A DNA stretch of 64,000 bases from Mucilaginibacter phenanthrenivorans. GTDB taxonomy: Bacteria > Bacteroidota > Bacteroidia > Sphingobacteriales > Sphingobacteriaceae. Position 1 is the first letter of the stretch, and every line of letters starts with the position of its first letter. The DNA lies in the NCBI RefSeq assembly GCF_024721155.1, contig NZ_JAHVAP010000003.1, positions 434,001 to 498,000 on the forward strand. Direction: 5' to 3'. Position numbers and translations under genes: made by a program. Of this stretch, positions 28,758 through 37,104 are shown piece after piece. Under the pieces are notes generated by a model. It ran no database searches. It worked only from the letters and a program-made list of their open reading frames with translations, and was not told the origin of the DNA.

Positions 28758-31700
28758 GTGAAAACACGGTTACTTAAAATTGTACTCTTTGTTTTTTTTA
28801 TTGTTGTTTTTACAACTAATAATAGCTTTAGCGCAATTACATTTACTGTAACTCAACTTAATACTTCGGCAAGCGGCATTACCACACCGTTTACCATATT
28901 CGACGGGCAGCTAAATACGGTAGTAGTAGGGTTTAAAGTTGTTGCTTCCGGAACAGGAACATCAGCTACTATCAGTAACTTGTTTGTAACCACAAATAAT
29001 GCGAATTTAAATAATTACTTTCCATCGGGAACGGCAACGTTATACGAAACAGCGGGCAGTACTTATCCCTCTACCGTTAATCACACGTATTCTGCCAATG
29101 TAAGCGGTTCCAATTACCAATTCAATGTAAACCGCACTTATACAGCCAGTACATATTACTATTTTCTGGTTTTACCAAAAGCAGTATTTACCGGGAACAC
29201 AGTCCCAACAACCTTTACATTCGGAGCAACCAGTGCCGGATTTTTCGGTAATAGCCCATCAGTTTCAGTTTCAGGCAGCGGAACAACGTACAATGCCTAT
29301 GGCGGAATGTATTGGTATGGCGATAATACTACCACCTGGAGCAGCAGCACTAACGGCCCGTGGGAGGTAGCTAACGGATCAGGAGGATATCAAAACGCTA
29401 ACCGGGTTCCTACAGCTACCGATGTAGTTTATATTGGCGTTGCGCCGTATAGCAGCAATGGCGGTCAGAACCCCATTATTACCGGCTATAGCCCAACAAT
29501 ATACAGGTTGGTGTATGGCACCAATTTAACACATACTACAAATTTGGGAGCAAGCGTTACATTAACGAATGCAACAGATGTTTTAACGGTAAAGGACGAT
29601 GTTACGGTACTTGCAAGTGCAGGGGCCTCTCTTGCTGGTAAGGGAACATTAACTATTGGCGGAGATTTTACAAATAATACCGGAGGAACGTTCTCGGTAA
29701 ATACTACAGCAACTGCCAATCAAAATACGGTTACATTCAATACAGGTGGTAATACTATAGCCAACTTAAATACATCGGCCACTGTGGCATTCGGCAACCT
29801 GAATATTACGGGTGGGGGCACGGCCACAATTTCAACCGGAAAATTTAGTGTTTCGCCTTATAGTATCCTGGGGGTGAGCGGCCCGACAATTCTATCCATC
29901 AACTCTGCGGCCAGTCTTACTTTGCTTACCGGAACAAGTGCAGCACCGTTAAACTATGCCCAAATTGCTTCAATAACCGATGGCTCAACCATCCAGGGAA
30001 ATATCAATTACCAGGTCTATTTTACAGGAGGTTCGGGCTTTCGTAATTACCGGTCGATGGCTTCGCCGGTTTACGATAATACAACCACTTACACTTCGGC
30101 AAACGGCACCTATAAATATTCAAATTTAAAAAACAGCTTTATTGTAACTGGCTCGGGCGGTACTACAAATGGCTTCGACGAATCTTATAATCATGGGGCA
30201 ACGCTTAGAACGTATAATTCGGCGACCAACGACTATACCTTTATAACTAGTCTTACTTCTACAACAATTGCCACAGGTAAGGGATTTTATATGTTTTTTA
30301 GAGGCGATAGGACGCATATCGCCGGTGCAACAACGCTGGATCCATTCGGTTCCAAAACAAATAAGGCAGATGGAGGTGGTTCATACGCTACACCTGAAGC
30401 TGTTACCTACACCTATACCGGTATTCCGAACCAGGGAAGTGTTTCAACTACATTTGGCACTACTGATAACAATTATTACTTTATTGCCAATCCATACGCC
30501 GCTACGCTTGATGCTAATGCCGTTATCAATTCAACTGCTTATAATTATTTGGGATTGTTTCCGACAAATTATATAAACACCTCTATATGGACCTGGAAAC
30601 CAGGAGCTACTGCCCAATACGCGATTTACAACTCAGTTACCCCCTCAGCCTCTACGAATGGCGCTAAGGAGTATATTGTCCCCGGGCAGGGATTCTTTGT
30701 TCAGGCTGCAACAAATACGGGGTTTTTTGGCATCGGGGGATCATCTAACATACTTACCATAGATGAAACGATGAAAAGCACAGGCAATAACCTGAATGCA
30801 GTTAGAAATTTAAATGCAATTGCAGCCACAAAGCAGGAGCCACCTGTATTACGGTTGCAGCTCTATAAAAACACCACTACAAGTGATGAAATAGGAATGG
30901 TGTTTCGTGACAGCACTAAGGCAATAGCCGATGGGAATGATGCGGTCCATTTTGATGGTAATAATCTTACCCTTTCCAGCCTTTCGGCAGATAATAAATA
31001 CTTAGCTATTGACGTAAGGCCTTTTACGGGCAGCAAAACAGAGGTGCCCCTATATGTCACTGCAGAGGTTGATAGCACCTACAGCCTACAGTTGTCTTAT
31101 AAAAGTGATTTGATGAAGAATTATAAGATCACCCTTTATGACAGTCTGTTAAACACCAACAGTATTATTAGTAAAAATGCATATTCATTTCAGATAGTAA
31201 ACGCCCAGGCATCAACTTACGGCAAGCGATTTAAGCTGATAATTGAGCCTGAACCTGCCGGTGTATTGTTTACAAAATTCACTGGAAAACTTAACGAATC
31301 GAAAAAGGTGTTACTAAACTGGAATAGTACCAGCGATCGGAGCAACATTACCTACCAGGTACAGCGAAGCACTGATAAAAAGATTTTTGCCAATATTGGG
31401 CAACCTTTAAATTCATCAGTTAATAATTCAGATATCGAATACCAAACCATAGACAACAACCCGGCCATTGGCGCAAATTACTACCGGCTGGCTCAAACTG
31501 ATTTGTTTGGCAACATTGTATACTCGGATACCGTAAAAATAGGTTATAACCCGGGGATGTTGGCAGGGCATGAAAAAAATGGATTTTTACTGTATCCAAA
31601 CGCAGTAAAAGACGTGCTGTCGATAGTTAGCGACAAGGATTATAAAGACAAGGTGAACATGACTATATACGATTCGCAGGGGAACCTGAAATTCACACAA

Positions 31701-31835
31701 GCGTACCAGGGCATTAATGCACAATTACCATTACAACAAAACGTGAGTAACCTTCAACTGGGGGTTTATATTATTCATCTCGCCAGCAATGGAAAAGAAT
31801 TGGTAACTTTGAAATTCAATAAGGAACAAAACTAA
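28758..31835 (+). CDS. Secreted protein with the shared C-terminal module and T9SS sorting domain
   Basis: A 1025-residue paralogue starting at GTG, with a signal peptide (KIVLFVFFIVVFTTNNSFS). The head is short: a beta-sandwich-like domain (about 28-190) and a repetitive beta region (about 190-395). The shared module then begins around residue 397 (LNYAQIASI) and includes NYRSMASPVYDNT, FRGDRTHI, DPFGSKTN and IANPYAATLDANA. A Fn3-like domain and T9SS type A tail close the protein. Its TAA overlaps the ATG of the next small gene (TAATG), so the two are probably translated together. Confidence 0.85.
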   Translation: MKTRLLKIVLFVFFIVVFTTNNSFSAITFTVTQLNTSASGITTPFTIFDGQLNTVVVGFKVVASGTGTSATISNLFVTTNNANLNNYFPSGTATLYETAGSTYPSTVNHTYSANVSGSNYQFNVNRTYTASTYYYFLVLPKAVFTGNTVPTTFTFGATSAGFFGNSPSVSVSGSGTTYNAYGGMYWYGDNTTTWSSSTNGPWEVANGSGGYQNANRVPTATDVVYIGVAPYSSNGGQNPIITGYSPTIYRLVYGTNLTHTTNLGASVTLTNATDVLTVKDDVTVLASAGASLAGKGTLTIGGDFTNNTGGTFSVNTTATANQNTVTFNTGGNTIANLNTSATVAFGNLNITGGGTATISTGKFSVSPYSILGVSGPTILSINSAASLTLLTGTSAAPLNYAQIASITDGSTIQGNINYQVYFTGGSGFRNYRSMASPVYDNTTTYTSANGTYKYSNLKNSFIVTGSGGTTNGFDESYNHGATLRTYNSATNDYTFITSLTSTTIATGKGFYMFFRGDRTHIAGATTLDPFGSKTNKADGGGSYATPEAVTYTYTGIPNQGSVSTTFGTTDNNYYFIANPYAATLDANAVINSTAYNYLGLFPTNYINTSIWTWKPGATAQYAIYNSVTPSASTNGAKEYIVPGQGFFVQAATNTGFFGIGGSSNILTIDETMKSTGNNLNAVRNLNAIAATKQEPPVLRLQLYKNTTTSDEIGMVFRDSTKAIADGNDAVHFDGNNLTLSSLSADNKYLAIDVRPFTGSKTEVPLYVTAEVDSTYSLQLSYKSDLMKNYKITLYDSLLNTNSIISKNAYSFQIVNAQASTYGKRFKLIIEPEPAGVLFTKFTGKLNESKKVLLNWNSTSDRSNITYQVQRSTDKKIFANIGQPLNSSVNNSDIEYQTIDNNPAIGANYYRLAQTDLFGNIVYSDTVKIGYNPGMLAGHEKNGFLLYPNAVKDVLSIVSDKDYKDKVNMTIYDSQGNLKFTQAYQGINAQLPLQQNVSNLQLGVYIIHLASNGKELVTLKFNKEQN

Positions 31836-32089
31836 TGTTGAGGAGCAAATTATTCTATACAGCTTTTTGGAGTAAATTTTTTTTAACAGTTCTGTTTATG
31901 TTGTGTGCGCTGGTAACATTTGCACAACCAGGCGGTCCTGGGCAAGGCGATTGCGGTGATACCACTGCAGGGCCGGACGAACCATGCCCGCTTGATACAT
32001 GGGTAATTGTTTTGTCAGTTATAGCCCTGGTTTTTGCTGCAATACACCTCCATAAAAAGCAAAAAAACGCCTTAAAAATGCAGGCATAA
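31835..32089 (+). CDS. Small exported membrane protein with a CTERM-like tail
   Basis: An 84-residue product with an N-terminal signal (FFLTVLFMLCALVTFAQ), a 25-residue linker rich in Gly, Pro, Asp and Cys (GDCGDTTAGPDEPCPLD), a single C-terminal hydrophobic helix (TWVIVLSVIALVFAAIHL) and a basic end (HKKQK). The short motif (PLD), helix and basic cluster resemble PEP-CTERM-type sorting tails, and the PID-CTERM variants described in Bacteroidota in particular. That assignment is tentative. It overlaps the preceding gene by one base, so it is co-translated with a T9SS cargo protein and precedes another. Confidence 0.75.
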   Translation: MLRSKLFYTAFWSKFFLTVLFMLCALVTFAQPGGPGQGDCGDTTAGPDEPCPLDTWVIVLSVIALVFAAIHLHKKQKNALKMQA

Positions 32090-32208
32090 ATTATTTGTAA
32101 GCGCCTGATCTTTTTCAAATTACCGCTATTTAAAGTTTAATTTAATTACGTAACTGTTCGCGGGGTTTCTCCGTAAAAGGGCTACTTAATTGTTTTGAAA
32201 CTTAAATA

Positions 32209-35200
32209 ATGGAAAACCCTTCACGCCGCTATAATAACTTATCAAGGTTTTTTTGTGCGCTGATACTTATCTTATTCGTATTTAATAGCAAAAGCTATGC
32301 GCAAAACACGGTTAGTATAACTTCTCCATCTGCTGATATTATTTTTACGATAGGCTCCTCGTTTACTGCAACAGCGCAAGAAACTGCAACCTTTGGTTAT
32401 ACATTTTCTACTATGACTTTTTCGGTAGATGGCGGCACCGGGGTTACAGCAACCATGGCTGGTACTGTAGGTAGCAAGAGCATTTCAACTACCGGATTAT
32501 CTTATGGCGTACACACGTTAACAGCAAAAGCTACGTTTAACTATTTTTTAGGAGGCACCAATAGCGTAACCAGTAGCGTAACGTTCCTGGTAAAGCCTGC
32601 CCAGCCCAGCATTACAACAGGCAGTTATGGTTTTAGTATCCCTATCACTTTGAAAATGTCGAGTACCGGTGTTAGCACCGGCGCGTCTTTAACGACATTT
32701 CCGGCCCTGGTTTATATACAAAGTGATTCATTAAAAATAGGAAAGGTTTGCGGCGACAAGGTTCAGTTTCCAACCGGTAATGGCGGTGGCGCAACGGCTG
32801 GAACAAATTACGATTTTGCGTTTACCGAAACAGGTCTTACTACGGAACTTTACTACCAGGTTGATACCTATGATTCGGTAAACGGAATTTTACTGGCCTG
32901 GGTGCAAGTGCCTGCATTAACAAAAGCAGATAAAACACTTACCTTTTATTTTGGTTCGGCAAGCCCATCCCATTCGGCTGCATTTGCTGCTTCAACATGG
33001 CCAAGCGACTATTTAGCGGTTTACCATTTTAGTGAGGGGTCGGCAACAGCTACTGTATTGGATGCTACATTGCACGCGAGGAATGCAGTACAAGCACATA
33101 CTGCAGTAACAAATGACGAAATACACGTGGCGGCAGGCATCCCTACAACGGGCGGAGCTTATACCTTTAACGGAACGAACACAAGCATTATTCAAAATAC
33201 GGGCACGTTTCCCGACTGCACAGGCCAATTTACTGTATCTGCCTGGGTAACCTATACCGGAACATCAACAAGTGACAATAAACTGGTGTCAGATCAGCTT
33301 GATTATAGCCATGGATATAAATTAAGCGTACGAAACAGTACCATTGAAACAGAAACCCGGACAACAGCCAACCCAAGCCCGGGTAATGTATGGGATGCAG
33401 GCACACCTGTAACACCTAATACATGGTCGTACGTGCAGGGCGAATTCAATGGCTCGGCGTTTATGAACTATCTGAACGGAATCTACGCAACGGGAGGGGC
33501 ATTCAAAGCTGGTACTAGTGGCACAAATTCACCACCGGAAGCTGGTAATTATCTTACAATGGGACTGGATCATGGAACAGGGGCAGCAAATGGGGGTTAC
33601 GACGATGCTTGGTTTTTTAGCGGAGTAATGGATGAGGTTCGCGTGTCGAATATCGCCAAGTCTGCCGATTGGATCCAGGCTGAATATTATAATCAAAAAA
33701 ATCCAAAAACCTTTACCGTTTGCACCGCTGTAGCTACAAACTTAACCAATGCACAAACATTAAATGCAGGAGCGGTAATCTGCACCTGGACGGGAGCTTC
33801 GGGCACCGGCTTAACAACTGCTGCTAACTGGGATCTTGGCGCGCCTGATCTTTCGACCGGTAAAACCTCGCTGGTGATACCCGCTGTTGGTACCGGTGTT
33901 TATCCAAAATTAACAGCTTCTGCTAGTATATATGGGCTAACCATTGCTGATGGTGCATCAATAGATTTAAACGGGCAGACCCTTAACGTGGGGTGTAATA
34001 TCATTAACGAAGTTACAACAGGTGGAAAGGGGATCCTGGATGCGACTATTTTGACAGGTATCACTTCGGGAAATCTTAACAGCTCAACAGGCGTTGTAAA
34101 CTGGAACGGGAGTTTGGCAAGCCAAACTTACAAATCAACCGCCAACGTCGCCACCACAGCTCAAATGAGTAACATGACCATTAGTAATACCAATGCTGGT
34201 CCGGGAACAATAACTTTAACAGGAGGGCCGGTTGAAATTTATAACCTGCTTAAACTTACCCAGGGCAACTTGTTAATTGATAATACCAACAATGGAGCAC
34301 TAACGTTGAAAGCTAATACAACAACCAATACGCTAAATTACGCAGAAATAGAAACCATCCCCTCGCCTTATACCATTAAGGGGAATATTAAATACGAGGT
34401 GTATTACACAGGAGGGGCTGGCTGGCGCAATTATCGTTCAATGGCTTCGCCCGTTTATGATAATACGACCACTTATAGCGCCACAAATGGTACTTATAAA
34501 TTCCTCAACTATAAAACCTCATTTATAATCACAGGTTTCAGCGGTTCCACTAATAATTTTGACAACTCGTGGAATTTTGGCTCAACCATCAGAACATATA
34601 ACTCTGCCACTAATAATTATACATTTTTAGGAACCTTGAGCGCAAGCCAGGTGATAGCAACTGGATCTGGTTTCTTTATGTATTTCAGGGGCGACAGGAC
34701 CCATATTACCGGCGCTACAACTGCTGATCCATTTGGTTCAAAAACAAATAAAGCTGATGGCGGCGGCTCATATGCAATACCCGAAGGTGTAACGTATACT
34801 TATACCGGCATTCCAAACCAGGGGAACGTTTCTACCAATATGGTAACCGGAACCAGCAGCGCCTATTATCTTATAGCAAACCCTTATGCAGCTACGCTTG
34901 ATGCAAATGCATTGCTGGCATCCTCCAAAGAAGGCGCTACGAGTGTGTATTTTACCACCAGGAAAGTATGGGTATGGAAACCGTCTTCATCTGCACAATA
35001 TGCCATTTGGGATGCCACTAATCCTACTGCATCGCCTAATGGAGCAAATAGTTCGGTGCTTCCGGGCCAGGGATTTTTTGTGCAGGCGGCTAATCCAACA
35101 ACTACCTATCATATTCTCACCATTACTGAGAGCATGAAAAGTACTAGTACAAATAATAATACATTTAGAAATCTAAGCGTATCCGAACCAGTAGCAGCAG

Positions 35201-36204
35201 CTCCGGAGCCCCCAATATTAAGACTCAAGCTTTCTAAAGATGCTGCAAATAGTGACGAAATAGGCATGGTTTTCAGAGACAGCACCAAAGCCATAGCAGA
35301 TGCTGACGATGCAGTCCATTTTGAGGGCGACAATCTTACTCTTTCAAGCCTTTCGGACGATGGCCAGTATTTAGCGATTGACAAACGCCCGTTTACCGGG
35401 AAGAAAACAATTGTACCGTTGTATGTTACAGGTAATCTCGATACCGCGTATACCATTCAGCTATCCTACACAAGCACCTTAATGAAAAATTATAAGGTAA
35501 CACTTTTTGATAGTTTGCTGAATACGAAAACGGTTATTAATAGTAAAGCATACTCGTTTAATATCATAAATAGCCAGCACAATACCTACGCTAAACGATT
35601 TAAGTTAATAATTGAGCCGCTCCCGGTTCCGGCATTGTTTACAAAGTTTACCGGCAAGGTTGATGAAATAAAGAAAGTTATGTTGAATTGGACCACGTTG
35701 AACCAACGCGGAAGCATTTTTTACCAGGTACAAAAAAGTACCGACAAAAAGGTATTTACAAACATTGGAGATCCTTTGGTTTCTTTAATGAATCCTACGG
35801 ATGTTAACTACCAGTCTATTGATAACAGCCCCGGCATCGGCATAAATTATTACCGCCTCATTCAAACCGACCAGTTTAACAACAGGGTTTATTCTGATAC
35901 GGTGGCAATAGCGTTTAACCCGGGCCTGGTAAACGGAATAGCTAAAAATGGTTTTATATTGTACACAAACCCGGTTAAGGATGTTTTACAAATAGTAAGT
36001 GATAAAAGCTACACCAGCAAGGTTACAATGGACATTTATGACTCATTAGGTAACCTTAAATACACACAAACCTATTCAAGTATGGACGCGCAGCAACCGA
36101 TCCAGGAAAATGTAAGCAAGCTTAAGGTTGGGGTTTATATCATACACCTCAAAAGCAACAACAAGGAATTAGTAACCCTGAAGTTTAGCAAGGAGCAAAG
36201 CTAA
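32209..36204 (+). CDS. Large secreted DUF2341/LamG protein with T9SS C-terminal sorting domain
   Basis: A 1331-residue paralogue with a signal peptide ending SKSYAQ. An N-terminal Ig-like domain (about 32-130) is followed by DUF2341 (about 142-265, FSIPITLKMSS onward) and a LamG domain (about 270-500). A solvent-exposed repeat region carries TWTGASGTGLTTAANWD. The shared module runs from about residue 707 to the end and includes the Fn3-like and T9SS type A sorting domains. Its head most resembles the second half of the 23044 product, suggesting duplication and domain loss or gain. It probably belongs to the same transcript group as the two genes before it. Confidence 0.86.
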   Translation: MENPSRRYNNLSRFFCALILILFVFNSKSYAQNTVSITSPSADIIFTIGSSFTATAQETATFGYTFSTMTFSVDGGTGVTATMAGTVGSKSISTTGLSYGVHTLTAKATFNYFLGGTNSVTSSVTFLVKPAQPSITTGSYGFSIPITLKMSSTGVSTGASLTTFPALVYIQSDSLKIGKVCGDKVQFPTGNGGGATAGTNYDFAFTETGLTTELYYQVDTYDSVNGILLAWVQVPALTKADKTLTFYFGSASPSHSAAFAASTWPSDYLAVYHFSEGSATATVLDATLHARNAVQAHTAVTNDEIHVAAGIPTTGGAYTFNGTNTSIIQNTGTFPDCTGQFTVSAWVTYTGTSTSDNKLVSDQLDYSHGYKLSVRNSTIETETRTTANPSPGNVWDAGTPVTPNTWSYVQGEFNGSAFMNYLNGIYATGGAFKAGTSGTNSPPEAGNYLTMGLDHGTGAANGGYDDAWFFSGVMDEVRVSNIAKSADWIQAEYYNQKNPKTFTVCTAVATNLTNAQTLNAGAVICTWTGASGTGLTTAANWDLGAPDLSTGKTSLVIPAVGTGVYPKLTASASIYGLTIADGASIDLNGQTLNVGCNIINEVTTGGKGILDATILTGITSGNLNSSTGVVNWNGSLASQTYKSTANVATTAQMSNMTISNTNAGPGTITLTGGPVEIYNLLKLTQGNLLIDNTNNGALTLKANTTTNTLNYAEIETIPSPYTIKGNIKYEVYYTGGAGWRNYRSMASPVYDNTTTYSATNGTYKFLNYKTSFIITGFSGSTNNFDNSWNFGSTIRTYNSATNNYTFLGTLSASQVIATGSGFFMYFRGDRTHITGATTADPFGSKTNKADGGGSYAIPEGVTYTYTGIPNQGNVSTNMVTGTSSAYYLIANPYAATLDANALLASSKEGATSVYFTTRKVWVWKPSSSAQYAIWDATNPTASPNGANSSVLPGQGFFVQAANPTTTYHILTITESMKSTSTNNNTFRNLSVSEPVAAAPEPPILRLKLSKDAANSDEIGMVFRDSTKAIADADDAVHFEGDNLTLSSLSDDGQYLAIDKRPFTGKKTIVPLYVTGNLDTAYTIQLSYTSTLMKNYKVTLFDSLLNTKTVINSKAYSFNIINSQHNTYAKRFKLIIEPLPVPALFTKFTGKVDEIKKVMLNWTTLNQRGSIFYQVQKSTDKKVFTNIGDPLVSLMNPTDVNYQSIDNSPGIGINYYRLIQTDQFNNRVYSDTVAIAFNPGLVNGIAKNGFILYTNPVKDVLQIVSDKSYTSKVTMDIYDSLGNLKYTQTYSSMDAQQPIQENVSKLKVGVYIIHLKSNNKELVTLKFSKEQS

Positions 36205-36270
36205 TATTTGATTGATGTTGCCTGGCAAGAAATAGTTTTAGCAGCAACAAGTAACCTTGTATATCTAAAT

Positions 36271-36308
36271 AAAAATCCCTCAAACCTTACCAGGCAAGAG
36301 GGATTTTT
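36271..36308. terminator. Bidirectional intrinsic terminator
   Basis: AAAAATCCCTC (36271-36281) pairs perfectly with GAGGGATTTTT (36298-36308), with a 16-nt loop. The A-run before and T-run after let it serve both the large + gene and the convergent DUF4136 gene. Confidence 0.85.
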
Positions 36309-36341
36309 ATTTAGGGTATATTTTTAAGCCGAAGCTAATTG

Positions 36342-36995
36342 TTACCTGCTGGCGTAAGTGGGTGTTAATTTTAACTGATCTATTACGCCGTTAACAACCT
36401 TCGGCAAATCGTCAACATTTTTTTGTGGGTTTTTATGTACTTCACCAACACCAAAGCCGCGCCAAACTATTTTACGACTGCGTGGATCAATCAAATCAAT
36501 AATCAATGTACCCTCTTTAAAGTGTTCCTTTTCGGCATAGGTTGGTCCGCCATAAGCAAACGCTCCTCCGTAATAGTTATAGTATGGCCTGTAATAGCCG
36601 CCCCAGCCAAAACCGAAGCCATAACCAAATCCCCAGCCGCCCCAGCCACCATAGTATCCTCCAAATCCACCGCCGTAATAGCCGGGCGTGTAATAATTTG
36701 TCCTGGCGCCACGGCCAACCGATGTAGTATAACTAACGATAAGATCAGGATTTCTTTGACTCAAACGAAGCCCTTTGGCGGATAAAGCCGCCGTTGCTGC
36801 ATCCCTGATCTTCGCATCAGCCTCACTGTTCGCCATTTTTTTGGCACCGTTGTCAGCAGGCGGCATCCACGCAAATGTATGATAACTGCTTAAATTGGTT
36901 TTATTAATGGCGGCGGTATAATAATCGTAGCTTGAGCAAGCTGATAGCACTGAAATCATCAGAGCAGTCAGCGCCAGATAAATTGATCTTTTCAT
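36342..36995 (-). CDS. DUF4136 lipoprotein
   Basis: The signal peptide ends in the lipobox VLSAC (Cys 20 from the chosen start), so the product is a lipoprotein. The YHTFAWMPPADNG and NPDLIVSYTTSVG motifs and the C-terminal KIVWRGFGVGEVHKNPQ segment are typical of DUF4136. Between them lies a striking Gly/Tyr-rich stretch of about 50 residues (GGYYGGWGGWGFGYGFG). Function is unknown for the family. The start is set at 36995 because an AAAGGGAG ribosome-binding-like sequence precedes that ATG by 8 bp. The longer ORF to 37028 lacks one. Confidence 0.85.
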   Translation of the reverse strand: MKRSIYLALTALMISVLSACSSYDYYTAAINKTNLSSYHTFAWMPPADNGAKKMANSEADAKIRDAATAALSAKGLRLSQRNPDLIVSYTTSVGRGARTNYYTPGYYGGGFGGYYGGWGGWGFGYGFGFGWGGYYRPYYNYYGGAFAYGGPTYAEKEHFKEGTLIIDLIDPRSRKIVWRGFGVGEVHKNPQKNVDDLPKVVNGVIDQLKLTPTYASR

Positions 36996-37104
36996 GATAT
37001 TCACTCCCTTTATAGTTCTATTAGACAAACGATTGATGAAAGGTTTAATTGCGAGAAAAATATTTTCTAATTTAAATCTAATCTATCACAAATTACACAC
37101 TAGG

